A DNA stretch of 64,000 nucleotides from Lutibacter flavus (GCF_900188355.1 NZ_FZNX01000001.1:1142003-1206002), one strand, 5' to 3'; shown: positions 38,178 to 47,412, numbered from the stretch's first letter. Notes: a model not told the origin generated them from the letters alone. Made by a program: numbers and translations.

Positions 38178-38618
38178 TTGAGAACTGACAATAAAATACT
38201 GAAATTCAAAAAAAAGGTAATAATACTATTTATTGACTATTTTATTTTTGTAGCATTCTCTCAAATAATTTACGAATTGATATGTTTGATTCTTGATAAA
38301 GAAAGGTTTTACCCTTGGTATTTTAGACTCTTTTCTTTCTTCCTTTATTATTCTATGAGTGAATTGAAATTTAATAAAACATTCGGTATGTTATTATTCA
38401 AAGTTGAGTTAGACAATCCGAATCAACATAAACTGAATTTAAAATTCATTATTTATTCCTTAACATCAATTCTAGATAGAACTATATTATTACCGATTCA
38501 TATGCTTATTGCAATTCTGAATTATGAAAACCTATTTCTATGTGAAAAACTGAGTGGAATAAAATGGAAAAATATTAAACTGAATAAAAATACGTTTTAC
38601 AACAACGTACAAACTTAA
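38178..38618 (+). CDS. Cassette 13: RDD family membrane protein
   Basis: About 146 residues if started at TTG 38178, the first start-like codon inside the cassette; an ATG at 38106 lies within attC-like site 12. Three or four hydrophobic segments occur (VIILFIDYFIFVAFSQIIYE, then FFLYYSMSELKF, then IIYSLTSILDRTILLPIHM). The pattern FIDYF and SELKFNKTFGMLLFKVEL is that of the RDD family of small membrane proteins. The gene stop (38616-38618) lies inside the following attC-like site, so its last residues are encoded by the site itself. Confidence 0.65.
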   Translation: MRTDNKILKFKKKVIILFIDYFIFVAFSQIIYELICLILDKERFYPWYFRLFSFFLYYSMSELKFNKTFGMLLFKVELDNPNQHKLNLKFIIYSLTSILDRTILLPIHMLIAILNYENLFLCEKLSGIKWKNIKLNKNTFYNNVQT

Positions 38619-38726
38619 TTGCTGGGTTTTAGCACACTTACGAAAATCCTCACGGATTTTCTTGGTCAGTAATTATTTACTGAATTTATAGCTTAAACAC
38701 GCAACTAAAGCTTGTACAAAACCGTT
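38601..38726 (+). repeat. attC-like site 13 (type C)
   Basis: 126 bases. Apical GAAAATCC TCAC GGATTTTC; AACGTACAAACTTAATTGC near the start faces AGCTTGTACAAAACCGTT at the end. Confidence 0.85.
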
Positions 38727-38738
38727 ACAAAACATTGC

Positions 38739-39458
38739 ATGAAAAACATATTCCTGATAATTTCAATATTATCCATTACTAATATTAATGCTCAAAAAAC
38801 TTATGAGTTTGATTATGTTATAGAATATAAACTTAATATCTATAAAGATTCTATTAAAATTAAAAATCATCATTACTATAAGAATGATAAAGAAGTTCCT
38901 ATATACTATCTGACTAATTCTAATGATAATGATTATTTAGCAATCATAACTGAAAAAGATAGTTTGAACTATAGGTTAAGATTTACAGATTATAATGGAA
39001 TTTATTCAGATGTGATTTTTTTAAAAACTGGGTTTAATAACGCTGAATTTATAAACATAAAGTGCGAAAATGTAATTAGATTTATTAATCCTTATAAATT
39101 TAGAACTAAATATTATGATTTCATTACTACATCAGATACTATTATTAATGAAAAATCATATGCGACTTATAAACTGAAACCGATTAAACCAAAGATAACC
39201 AAAAGAAAAAAACTTGGAACAAATTATTATATAATAGATAAATCAACTGAATTTCATCTACCGATTCTAAGTTACTCTGCTGTTTATGAAGAATGGAAAC
39301 TTAAGAAAAATTTGCCTAATGGAATTTTTGATGAAAGATTTAATATTGATTTTTATGGGAATTTACGTTCAAAACAAAAACTAATTAAATATCAAAAAAC
39401 CGATAAGAAAATTATTATACAAAATGAGTGTGACTATACTAAAAAGAAATATCGCTAA
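38739..39458 (+). CDS. Cassette 14: exported protein of unknown function
   Basis: 239 residues from ATG 38739 (an upstream in-frame ATG at 38712 is inside the site). A signal peptide IFLIISILSITNINAQ ends with Ala-Gln. The mature part is basic and beta-rich, with many Tyr-Lys pairs (NHHYYKNDKEVPIYYL, then KKLGTNYYIIDKSTEFHL). It could belong to the GLPGLI-like exported proteins of Flavobacteria, but the key motif is not visible. Cassette opens GTTACAAAAC and closes CGTTTTGTAAC. Confidence 0.7.
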   Translation: MKNIFLIISILSITNINAQKTYEFDYVIEYKLNIYKDSIKIKNHHYYKNDKEVPIYYLTNSNDNDYLAIITEKDSLNYRLRFTDYNGIYSDVIFLKTGFNNAEFINIKCENVIRFINPYKFRTKYYDFITTSDTIINEKSYATYKLKPIKPKITKRKKLGTNYYIIDKSTEFHLPILSYSAVYEEWKLKKNLPNGIFDERFNIDFYGNLRSKQKLIKYQKTDKKIIIQNECDYTKKKYR

Positions 39459-39472
39459 GAAAAACGTTTTGT

Positions 39473-39597
39473 AACACCTCATAAAATTTATGCTTACTTT
39501 TAAACTAAATAATAAACTGACAAACATTCAACTAACGATTTGCTACAACCGAAAAATCTCCGATTTTCCAGTCGCACAAATTTTATAAAATCCCGTT
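39473..39597 (+). repeat. attC-like site 14 (type A)
   Basis: 125 bases from AACACCTCATAAAA to AAAATCCCGTT. Very close to site 1 over the first 80 bases. Confidence 0.87.
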
Positions 39598-39625
39598 GTG
39601 CTTCATTATAAGAAACCGCTAACCA

Positions 39626-40384
39626 ATGATAAAATTCTTTAGAAAAATTAGACAAAGATTGCTAACTGAAAATAAATTCAGCAAGTATCTGATTTACGCA
39701 ATTGGTGAAATTGTTCTTGTGGTAATTGGAATTTTGATAGCACTACAGATAAATAATTGGAATGAGAGTTCAAAACAAAGAATCGAAGAAGTTAGGCTAT
39801 TGGAAAAAGTATCGATTGATCTAGTTAGTGATATTAATCAATTAAAAGAGCATATTCGTAATGCTACGGTTAGGCAAACAATAGTTGATAGCATATTTAC
39901 ATTTTTACACAAAGACCCCAATTCAGATCCAATGAAGTTTCTGAACTATAACTTCTTTGCTATTTCCACAGAAAATCATTTTGAAGTAAACAGTGGTACT
40001 TTTGACGAAAGCCAATCTGCTGGTTCCATAAAATTCATCCAAAATGATTCGTTAAGAGAGCAGATCTTTAACTATTACAGAAATACTAAACGGAATTATG
40101 ACGATGAAAACACAGTTCAATCCCTTTACAGAGATATTTTCCCAATAATGTTTAAAAAAATAATAGCCACTAAAGAATATATTTTTATGCATAATGGTAC
40201 AATATCTAACTTGCCTGAATTAGATATTGCAGCTTTAAGTAGAGATCAGGATTATATGGCTATTTTATTACAAAAAGAAATTTCCGAAGAGTATCAAATA
40301 AAAAGCTGGAAGTCATTTTTACAAAATGCTGAATCATTAGTACAACAAATTCAATCAAATCAAAATGAAAAAGATTCGCAATAA
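39626..40384 (+). CDS. Cassette 15: DUF6090 family membrane protein
   Basis: 252 residues. The N-terminus KFFRKIRQRLLTENKFSKYL followed by YAIGEIVLVVIGILIALQIN and NWNE is the hallmark of DUF6090 proteins, which are very common in Flavobacteriaceae, often as tandem genes. There is one membrane helix (about 26-43) and a soluble, helical remainder. Function unknown. The core match of this cassette is imperfect (opens GTTGTGCTTC, closes with GAAAGTACAAC), so it has drifted more than others. Confidence 0.85.
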   Translation: MIKFFRKIRQRLLTENKFSKYLIYAIGEIVLVVIGILIALQINNWNESSKQRIEEVRLLEKVSIDLVSDINQLKEHIRNATVRQTIVDSIFTFLHKDPNSDPMKFLNYNFFAISTENHFEVNSGTFDESQSAGSIKFIQNDSLREQIFNYYRNTKRNYDDENTVQSLYRDIFPIMFKKIIATKEYIFMHNGTISNLPELDIAALSRDQDYMAILLQKEISEEYQIKSWKSFLQNAESLVQQIQSNQNEKDSQ

Positions 40385-40414
40385 ATTCTTGTGACTAATG
40401 AACAACGAAAGTAC

Positions 40415-40536
40415 AACAACGTGTATAATTCATTGCGCCTGATTTTCCTTTCGGAAAATCCTCACTGCTGAATTATGGGTTCGTGATTATTTGCTAACTT
40501 GGTCCTCAACGCAACGAAACCATACACGAACACGTT
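40415..40536 (+). repeat. attC-like site 15 (type C, divergent)
   Basis: 122 bases. AACAACGTGTATAATTC at the start faces ACCATACACGAACACGTT at the end. The middle differs: GATTTTCC TTTC GGAAAATC forms its own 8-bp hairpin. Confidence 0.82.
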
Positions 40537-40610
40537 AGCAAATATTTTTCCAAGAAACCTGTAACCTTAGCAATAGCTTTTGGGTCTAATCAGTAACCTA
40601 TTAAAAAATC

Positions 40611-41927
40611 ATGAAAAGACTAATCTTATTAATTCCAATACTTTTTATTGGGATAAGCTTACAAGCACAAGTTAATACTAAAGTAAATCTATCTTTTGAA
40701 GACAAGGTACAAACCTGGTTAACAGAAAATAATGTTCCGGGAGTTAGTGTCGGTATTATTGAAGAAGGTAAAATTAAATATGTTAAGGCATTTGGAGAGA
40801 TTCAAAAAGGTGTTCCAGCAGAAGTTAATTCAATTTTTAATATAGCATCCATGACTAAACCAGTTGTGACAATGCTGACTTTAAAATTAGTAGAAGAGGG
40901 TAAATGGAAGCTCGATGAACCTCTATTTCATTATTGGGTCGACCCAGATGTAAAAGATGAGCCTTACCATAAAATACTTACTACTCGACATGTTTTAAAC
41001 CATCAAACGGGATTTACAAATTGGAGATCTGGACATCCCACCAAAAAACTTACATTCGATTTTGAACCCGGAACTCAATATCATTACTCCGGAGAAGGTT
41101 TTGAATATTTAAGGAAAGTATTGGAACGAAAGTTTAAAAAACCATTGGAAAAATTATTAGACTCATTAATTTTTAAACCAATTGGAATGGAAAACACTCA
41201 ATATTGGAACGAAAGTATTGATACGCTTAGACTTGCACGTTGTCACGATGCTAATGGAAATGACTATAATTTTTCTTATAAAACCAGTGTATTGGCCGCA
41301 GGCAACCTACTTTCTACTACTGAAGATTATTGCAAATTCTTGATTTATGTTATGAATGGTGCTGGACTTTCACAAAATCTATATGATGATATGCTAAACC
41401 CAAAAACAACTGGTAACGAGCATGCACCAAGGGGATTAGGCTGGGAAATTATAAAAGACCTGCCAAATGGTGAATATGCTATAGAACATGGAGGCGTAAA
41501 TACAGGAATGTGGTCTATGTCTTTTATATTGCCTAAATCTCAACGGGGTATAGTAGTTCTGACAAATGGTGATGGTGGGGCTCTTCTTTATAGCAATATT
41601 ATTAAAGAAGCTTTTGCTGAAGGAGAAACGATTATCAATTACATAATGGGAGTAAGCCCCCGTGAAATGGTGACACTGTCTGATGAGGTTTTGGAAAGAT
41701 ATACAGGGGATTGGCTAGATTCGGATGGTAGAGAACATACAATTGTTAAAGGTGATGGCGTTTTGAAATTTTCTGGCGAAGGTTTGCCTAATGTAACATT
41801 ATATCCCGAATCGGAGAATAAGTTTTTTCTTAAAGGATTCGATGTTCAATTTGAATTTACAAATAGTGACTCGTTTACTTTAATCAGTGCTGGCAACATC
41901 GACTGGACTGCAAAAAAGGTAAAATGA
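40611..41927 (+). CDS. Cassette 16: exported beta-lactamase-family serine hydrolase
   Basis: 438 residues. Signal peptide ILLIPILFIGISLQAQ. The serine beta-lactamase-like (class C / DD-peptidase) fold is shown by SxxK in NIASMTKPVV near residue 81, YxG in YHYSGEGFEYL near 161, and HGG in IEHGGVNTG near 295. Members hydrolyse esters, peptides or beta-lactams. A C-terminal DUF3471-like part may lie after 360. The stop overlaps the start of the peptidase gene by 4 bases (ATGA), so both are translated together. Confidence 0.9.
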   Translation: MKRLILLIPILFIGISLQAQVNTKVNLSFEDKVQTWLTENNVPGVSVGIIEEGKIKYVKAFGEIQKGVPAEVNSIFNIASMTKPVVTMLTLKLVEEGKWKLDEPLFHYWVDPDVKDEPYHKILTTRHVLNHQTGFTNWRSGHPTKKLTFDFEPGTQYHYSGEGFEYLRKVLERKFKKPLEKLLDSLIFKPIGMENTQYWNESIDTLRLARCHDANGNDYNFSYKTSVLAAGNLLSTTEDYCKFLIYVMNGAGLSQNLYDDMLNPKTTGNEHAPRGLGWEIIKDLPNGEYAIEHGGVNTGMWSMSFILPKSQRGIVVLTNGDGGALLYSNIIKEAFAEGETIINYIMGVSPREMVTLSDEVLERYTGDWLDSDGREHTIVKGDGVLKFSGEGLPNVTLYPESENKFFLKGFDVQFEFTNSDSFTLISAGNIDWTAKKVK

Positions 41928-43510
41928 AAAACATATTAATTAGAAATTACTTAATAGGGATATTTTCTATTCTATTTTTCTTCACCGAAGGAAATATCCT
42001 TGCTCAGAATATAGAATCCATTGGGATAAAAACCTTGCGAAAACATATGGATGCTATCGCATCTGATGCAACCGAAGGTCGTCTTACAGGATCAGCCGGA
42101 TATAGAAAAGCGGCAGATTATGCTGTGACTGTTTTTCAGGAAGCAGGATTAAAACCAGGTTGGATTAATGAAAAAGGTGAGAAATCCTTTTTCCAGCCTG
42201 TACCATTAATACGAGATAATTATAAATCTACCTCGTTAACAATCAGAAAAAACGGAGAGGATAATACCTTTGACCATTCGACCAATAACTTCGTTATTTT
42301 AAACATTGGAAAGGGAAGCGAAAATAATCAAATTACTTCTCCTGCTTTTATTGGCTATGGCATAAGTGAACCAGAAAAAGGATGGGACGACTATGCAGAT
42401 TTGGATATTAAAGGAAAATGGGTAATTCTATTAGATGGTTTACCTCCGGAAAATTCAATTCCAACATTCTCGGATAGTCTACGTAAAAAATATTCTGATA
42501 GTAAAACACGTAATTCACTGAGAACTAAAATACTTATTGAGCATAAAGTTGCCGGATTGATTATTATACCTTATAAAGCTAAGATTGACAACTGGGAGCA
42601 TGTTATACGTCTTAGTTACATAGAATATTTTAGTTACGCTGATGATGAAATGAACAGAAAAGAAACACTTGAACCTATTCTACCTGCTATACTTATAGGC
42701 CCGGAAATCCTTAAAACACTTTTTGCCGGACAAAGCTTTAATCCTATTACTATTGAAGGTAAATATCACTCATATATTTTAGACGACACAAAACTCAATG
42801 CTACCATCAATTGCAAAAAGGAACCGATTAATTGTTATAACATTATAGCAATTGCTCCTGGAACAGATTCAATATTAAAAAATGAATATCTTACTGTTGG
42901 TGCACACCTCGACCATCTTGGCAAAATTGGAGATAAGGTGTATAATGGAGCAAACGATGATGCAAGTGGTTGTGTTATTATACTCGAAACTGCCAAAGCA
43001 ATTGCATTAAATCCGCCTAAAAGGTCCGTGATATTTATTCTTTATACAGCAGAAGAGTTACATGGTTTAGTTGGCTCAAAGCACTTTTTAAGAAGACCTC
43101 CAATTCCAATAGATCAAATTTCACTTAATATTAATATTGAACAAATTGGCAGTAAAAACCGCGGTTATAACGGTATTTGGGGTATTGGTGCTCCCCAGTT
43201 CAATGATGTTTTCAGTTATGTAAGTAACTCTTACCGGGGAACTAATTTTAAATATGATGACTTAAATGAGAACTTTAGAAATGCACTTAAAGACCAAGTT
43301 GATTCTTGGAGTTATATAAAAAAAGGAATACCAGCAATTATGCTATCTTCCGGTGGGTTTCCGGAACATCATACAACAAAGGATAAAATTGAGCTGATAG
43401 ATTTTGATCATTTACTTGTCGCGGCTAATTTTTTGCATTCCTATATTGTTGAATTAGGGAATGAAAAACAATTAACTGAAACCAATAAAACAAAAAAGAC
43501 TGATAACTAA
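41924..43510 (+). CDS. Cassette 16: exported M28 family peptidase
   Basis: 528 residues. Signal peptide ending FFFTEGNILAQ. A PA-like insert (about 120-280) precedes the metal site. Zinc ligands lie in VGAHLDHLG near 325, YNGANDDASG near 340 and TAEELHGLVGS near 375, with further residues HHTTKDKIELID near 485. M28 enzymes are aminopeptidases or carboxypeptidases using two zinc ions. Together with the serine hydrolase before it, this suggests a small exported hydrolase unit. The cassette opens GTTAGCAAATA and closes CGTTTGCTAAC. Confidence 0.9.
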   Translation: MKNILIRNYLIGIFSILFFFTEGNILAQNIESIGIKTLRKHMDAIASDATEGRLTGSAGYRKAADYAVTVFQEAGLKPGWINEKGEKSFFQPVPLIRDNYKSTSLTIRKNGEDNTFDHSTNNFVILNIGKGSENNQITSPAFIGYGISEPEKGWDDYADLDIKGKWVILLDGLPPENSIPTFSDSLRKKYSDSKTRNSLRTKILIEHKVAGLIIIPYKAKIDNWEHVIRLSYIEYFSYADDEMNRKETLEPILPAILIGPEILKTLFAGQSFNPITIEGKYHSYILDDTKLNATINCKKEPINCYNIIAIAPGTDSILKNEYLTVGAHLDHLGKIGDKVYNGANDDASGCVIILETAKAIALNPPKRSVIFILYTAEELHGLVGSKHFLRRPPIPIDQISLNINIEQIGSKNRGYNGIWGIGAPQFNDVFSYVSNSYRGTNFKYDDLNENFRNALKDQVDSWSYIKKGIPAIMLSSGGFPEHHTTKDKIELIDFDHLLVAANFLHSYIVELGNEKQLTETNKTKKTDN

Positions 43511-43588
43511 TGATGAATCTATATATTGAATTCTAAAAACTGAATAAGAATCGATTGTTTAAAATAAATACAAAATAAAACGTTTGCT

Positions 43589-43712
43589 AACAATGTGTCA
43601 TACGTAATGGCGGGAGTAGTAGTAAATATCATGGTTTGTGGCTCGCAACAACATCATCTTGGGTTGATAGATAAGATCTCCAAAGTCCGCCACTACGCAT
43701 ACACTAGCCGTT
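43589..43712 (+). repeat. attC-like site 16 (divergent)
   Basis: 124 bases, more GC-rich than the other sites. TACGTAATGGCGG near the start faces CCGCCACTACGCATAC near the end, with an ACA opening (AACAATGTGTC) and AGCCGTT closing. The stem GGCGG / CCGCC is present. In the 385-base gap 43511-43895 this site is followed by the marR promoter. Confidence 0.82.
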
Positions 43713-43836
43713 ACAGTCAATTTTGACCCATCGATTATTATCTAAGCAACACGCTACACTACCCTTCCATTCTGCCTTCAAATCATTTCTCCTATTTCTT
43801 GAAATACAAGTTTTCACTTAAATCAAAACCACAAAT

Positions 43837-43867
43837 TTGCATATTGTTGTCGTATATATTATATTTG
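43837..43867 (+). promoter_or_regulatory. Promoter of the MarR gene (cassette 17)
   Basis: TTG at 43837-43839 and TATATTTG at 43860-43867, 20 bases apart, match the Bacteroidota promoter. The ATG is 29 bases downstream. It lies inside the cassette, so cassette 17 does not depend on a promoter near attI. Confidence 0.7.
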
Positions 43868-43875
43868 CGACAACA
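43845..43875. promoter_or_regulatory. Palindromic operator, probably for MarR
   Basis: TGTTGTCG (43845-43852) and CGACAACA (43868-43875) are perfect inverted repeats separated by 15 bases. They flank and overlap the -7 box of the promoter just upstream of the MarR gene, as in autoregulated MarR genes. Confidence 0.65.
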
Positions 43876-43895
43876 TTTTAATAAATGGAAATTAT

Positions 43896-44354
43896 ATGAA
43901 GCATGAACCAGACCCCGATAAGCCCGAAAATGATTTAGGCTTTTTACTATGGCAGATAACCATGACTTGGCAAAGACAGTTAAATAGAGCTTTAGATGAA
44001 ATTGATTTAACGCACACTCAATTCGCTATCATATCATCACTAAGGTCGTTGCTCAAAGAATCGAATACTGTTACACAAAAATCTATTGCAGAACGCAGTA
44101 ATACTGATACTATGATGGTTTCTAAAGTGCTACGCACTCTTGAGAAAAAAGGCTTCATAGAAAGAAAAGAGCACGAAACAGATACGAGGGCAAAACGTGT
44201 ATTTCTTACATCAAAAGGAATAAAAACTTTTAAGCATGCCTTTAAAATCACTTCGGCAACTAATCAAGATTTTTTAAGTAAACTATCAGATAAAGATAAG
44301 TTTATCCAGGAGTTACAAAATATAGTGCGAATTGATAAAATATTCAATAAATAA
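43896..44354 (+). CDS. Cassette 17: MarR family transcription regulator
   Basis: 152 residues. The winged-helix region includes LTHTQFAIISSLRSLLKES near 42, SIAERSNTDTMMVSKVLRTL near 70, and EKKGFIERKEHETDTRAKRV with the typical DxRxKxV wing near 96. MarR proteins bind palindromes as dimers and often react to phenolic or oxidative signals. A matching palindrome lies over its own promoter. It starts the three-gene unit of this cassette; the next gene follows after 5 bases. Confidence 0.92.
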   Translation: MKHEPDPDKPENDLGFLLWQITMTWQRQLNRALDEIDLTHTQFAIISSLRSLLKESNTVTQKSIAERSNTDTMMVSKVLRTLEKKGFIERKEHETDTRAKRVFLTSKGIKTFKHAFKITSATNQDFLSKLSDKDKFIQELQNIVRIDKIFNK

Positions 44355-44359
44355 CAGAT

Positions 44360-44875
44360 ATGGAGTTAAATAACAGACAAATAAGTTTAAAAGCCAGGGT
44401 ACTACATCGCTATTTAGGGTTTTTCTTAGCTGGTGTAATGGCTATGTATGCCATTAGTGGAATCATTATGATTTTTCGGGAAACGAATTTTTTAAAAACA
44501 GAAACCGTTGAAACCCGACAATTAGAAGTCAATCTAACAGGTGGAGAATTAAGTCCAAAGTTGCGAATGGGAGTAAAAGTGGAGAAGCAAGAAGGTGATG
44601 TTTTATATTTTAAAGATGGCAATTACAATCAAGCTACGGGAGTGGCAACCGTTAAAAAAATGAAACTGCCATTTATACTTGAAAAGATGGAGCGATTACA
44701 CAAAGCAACTACGAATAGCCCACTCTATTTTTTCAATATCTTTTTTGGATTGTCATTGCTTTTCTTTGTGCTTTCTGCATTTTGGATGTTTTTGCCAAGT
44801 ATGCCTTTTTTCAAAAAAGGAATGTACTATGCTGTTGGAGGTATAATACTAACACTCATTATGTTATTCCTCTAA
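44360..44875 (+). CDS. Cassette 17: PepSY-associated-type membrane protein
   Basis: 171 residues. Two or three hydrophobic segments are seen: HRYLGFFLAGVMAMYAISGI near 17-40, FFNIFFGLSLLFFVLSAFWM near 122-143 and YYAVGGIILTLIMLFL at the end. The histidines in LHRYLG and LHKATT next to membrane helices are like those in PepSY TM-helix proteins (some are haem or iron related), but the family match is partial. It lies between the MarR and GH3 genes of the same unit. Confidence 0.6.
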   Translation: MELNNRQISLKARVLHRYLGFFLAGVMAMYAISGIIMIFRETNFLKTETVETRQLEVNLTGGELSPKLRMGVKVEKQEGDVLYFKDGNYNQATGVATVKKMKLPFILEKMERLHKATTNSPLYFFNIFFGLSLLFFVLSAFWMFLPSMPFFKKGMYYAVGGIILTLIMLFL

Positions 44876-44916
44876 AAAAATTTCTCATTAAATAAATCAA
44901 ATAAAATCATACAAAA

Positions 44917-46860
44917 ATGAATAAATTCATCGTGGTCTTTTTAGGACTCTTACTATTCATCGGTTGTAATGAACCGAAGCAAGAAGCAACAGAAAATTCA
45001 AATTTTGAATTAGTAAAGCAAAAATCTCAAGTTTTACTCGAAAAAGATGGTGTAACATTCAGGGACTTAAATGGGAATGAAAAATTAGACATTTACGAAG
45101 ATGTCAATCAACCTATCGAAGCGAGAATTGATGATTTGTTGAGCCAAATGACTTTGCAAGAAAAGGCAGGTATGATGTTCATTAATGGTGCACCTGTTAG
45201 TGCTGACGGAAAACCAGATGGCAAAGAAGGGCTTGAAGGCCCTGGGGCACGAATGGCTTCCGTTGTTGAAAATATGGACAAACTAAAAATGACACATTTT
45301 AATATTTGGACGATTCCTAGTGACCCAAATATTTTTGCAAAATGGTATAATAATGCACAACAAGTTGCTGAAAAAACAAGATTAGGTATTCCGATTACTA
45401 TCGCTTCAGACCCGAGACATCACTTCAGTAATACCATTTTCTCAATGAGTGCAAAGGGTTTTGCTCAATTTTGTGAAATGCCCGGATTTGCCGCTATTGG
45501 CGACGAAAACTTGGTGGCGGAATTTGCAAATATAGTCCGTGAAGAATATTTGGCTATTGGTATTAGAGAGGCATTACATCCTCAAATTGACTTGGCTACT
45601 GAACCTCGATGGGCCAGGATTAGTGGAAACTTTAGCGAAGATGCGAAATTAACAGCTCGATTGGTCAAACCTTATATTAAAGGTTTACAAGGCGACAAAT
45701 TAAGCAATGGCGTAGCTTGTATGACGAAACACTTCCCAGGAGGTGGACCACAAAAAGAAGGTTTAGACCCACATTTTTCATTTCAAAAAGGGCAAATATA
45801 TCCAGGGGATAATTTTGACTATCACCTTATTCCCTTCGAGGCTGCTTTTGAAGTCAATACGGCTGCTATTATGCCTTATTATGGCGTACCGACTGACCAA
45901 ACGGACGAGAACGTAGCAATGTCGTATAACAAAACCATCATTACCACTTTGTTAAGAGAGAAATATAAGTACGCTGGTGTCGTTTGCACCGATTGGGGTT
46001 TAATTTCAGACCGCCCAATGGGACCAGATGTGGTTTGGAAAGCAAGGGCATGGGGCGTGGAAGATTTAAATGCTGCCGAACGAGCGTTGAAAATTATTGA
46101 AGCAGGTTGTGACCAGTTTGGCGGTGAAAATAGACCAGAGTTGATTGTTCAATTGGTCAAAGAAGGTAAACTGACCGAAGAACGTATTGATGTTTCTATA
46201 AGACGTTTGCTAAAACAAAAATTTGAGTTGGGTTTGTTTGACAACCCTTTTGTAGATGAAACGAAAGTCAATGAAGTTATTGGTAAAGAATCATCAATAG
46301 CATTAGGAGAGAAAACACAAAAGATCTCCATGACACTTTTAAAAAATGATAAATCAACATTGCCATTAGCACAAAATAAATTTAAGGTATATATCGAAAA
46401 CATAGATAGTACAACGGTAGCAAACTACGCCGAAGTAGTTGTGACACCCGAAGCGGCTGATTTTGCTATAATCAGATTAAATACGCCGTGGTATCCTGCA
46501 GAAACAAATGTACCTATGGCAAAAGGTTTTCATCATGGTGATTTAGATTTTAAAGGCGATGAAAAGCAACGAATTTTAGATTTATTGAATAAAGTGCCAA
46601 CAGTTGTTGATATTTATTTAGATAGACCTGCTGTCATTCCTGAAATTACCAATGCCGCGACGGCTCTAATTGCCAATTATGGTGCAAGTGATAAATCGGT
46701 TTGTGAAGTGCTTTTTGGAAATACTGCACCGCAAGGAAAGCTACCTTTCGAGTTGCCGTCTTCTATGCAAGCCGTAGAAAATCAAAAAACGGATGTGCCG
46801 TATGATAGCGAAAATCCATTATTTGAATTTGGGTTTGGATTAGAGTATGAAAAGAATTAA
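44917..46860 (+). CDS. Cassette 17: lipoprotein glycoside hydrolase family 3
   Basis: 647 residues. Lipoprotein signal VVFLGLLLFIGCNE. The family 3 TIM-barrel domain starts near 65 (DLLSQMTLQEKAGMMF), with KHFPGGG near 270 and the nucleophile Asp in GVVCTDWGLI near 357. A smaller C-terminal alpha-beta domain ends near residue 645 (NPLFEFGFGLEY). The closest named group is beta-glucosidase-like; the substrate is not deducible. The stop ends 11 bases before the next attC-like site. Confidence 0.9.
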   Translation: MNKFIVVFLGLLLFIGCNEPKQEATENSNFELVKQKSQVLLEKDGVTFRDLNGNEKLDIYEDVNQPIEARIDDLLSQMTLQEKAGMMFINGAPVSADGKPDGKEGLEGPGARMASVVENMDKLKMTHFNIWTIPSDPNIFAKWYNNAQQVAEKTRLGIPITIASDPRHHFSNTIFSMSAKGFAQFCEMPGFAAIGDENLVAEFANIVREEYLAIGIREALHPQIDLATEPRWARISGNFSEDAKLTARLVKPYIKGLQGDKLSNGVACMTKHFPGGGPQKEGLDPHFSFQKGQIYPGDNFDYHLIPFEAAFEVNTAAIMPYYGVPTDQTDENVAMSYNKTIITTLLREKYKYAGVVCTDWGLISDRPMGPDVVWKARAWGVEDLNAAERALKIIEAGCDQFGGENRPELIVQLVKEGKLTEERIDVSIRRLLKQKFELGLFDNPFVDETKVNEVIGKESSIALGEKTQKISMTLLKNDKSTLPLAQNKFKVYIENIDSTTVANYAEVVVTPEAADFAIIRLNTPWYPAETNVPMAKGFHHGDLDFKGDEKQRILDLLNKVPTVVDIYLDRPAVIPEITNAATALIANYGASDKSVCEVLFGNTAPQGKLPFELPSSMQAVENQKTDVPYDSENPLFEFGFGLEYEKN

Positions 46861-46871
46861 AAACTGACTGA

Positions 46872-46995
46872 AACAACGTATATAAAAAATAGCGATTTAG
46901 GTAATTACCTAAACCGTTTTTGTGTTTAATTGAGTATCTTTCTTTCTGGAAAGGTAAAACATTAAAATCCGCTAATTTCCATACACAAACACGTT
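46872..46995 (+). repeat. attC-like site 17 (divergent)
   Basis: 124 bases from AACAACGTATATAAAAAA to CAAACACGTT. Inside, TTTAGGTAATTACCTAAA is a perfect 18-base palindrome. The core before it is AACTGACTGAAAC, which matches the opening of cassette 17 (GTTACAGTCA) with one mismatch. Confidence 0.82.
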
Positions 46996-47046
46996 GTATT
47001 TAATAATGACCCGTCCTGAAATAAGGCTACATAATTCAAAACAGTT

Positions 47047-47412
47047 ATGTATAAAAACGACAGAGTAACCAGACGTTACAGCGAACCTTTCAAATTAAAA
47101 ATTTTAGCCGAACTTACAACTGGAAAGTATAATAAGTATCAACTAGGAAAACTCTATAGTATTGCTCCTACTACCATCAATGAATGGATTAAGAAGTATG
47201 ACCGTAAAGACCTTATGAACACAAGAGTTATGGTAGAAACTAATGATGAAATATCACGTATTAAAGCACTTCAAAAAGAGATTGAACAACTCAAAAAACT
47301 ATTGCTGAAAAAAGACTTAGACCAAATGGTAGAAGAATCTTATTTAGAAGTTGCTGCTAAAAAACTAGGCTATAAAAGTGTATTAGAACTTAAAAAAAAA
47401 CTAAATATTTAG
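47047..47412 (+). CDS. IS3-family transposase OrfA
   Basis: 121 residues. An N-terminal helix-turn-helix (YSEPFKLKILAELTTGKYNK then SIAPTTINEWIKKYD) is followed by a leucine-zipper-like helix (ISRIKALQKEIEQLKKLLLK). This is the DNA-binding half of IS3 transposases. It appears intact. The codons for the last lysines before Leu-Asn-Ile form a run of nine A at 47392-47400, a typical slippery site for making the OrfAB fusion. Confidence 0.88.
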   Translation: MYKNDRVTRRYSEPFKLKILAELTTGKYNKYQLGKLYSIAPTTINEWIKKYDRKDLMNTRVMVETNDEISRIKALQKEIEQLKKLLLKKDLDQMVEESYLEVAAKKLGYKSVLELKKKLNI

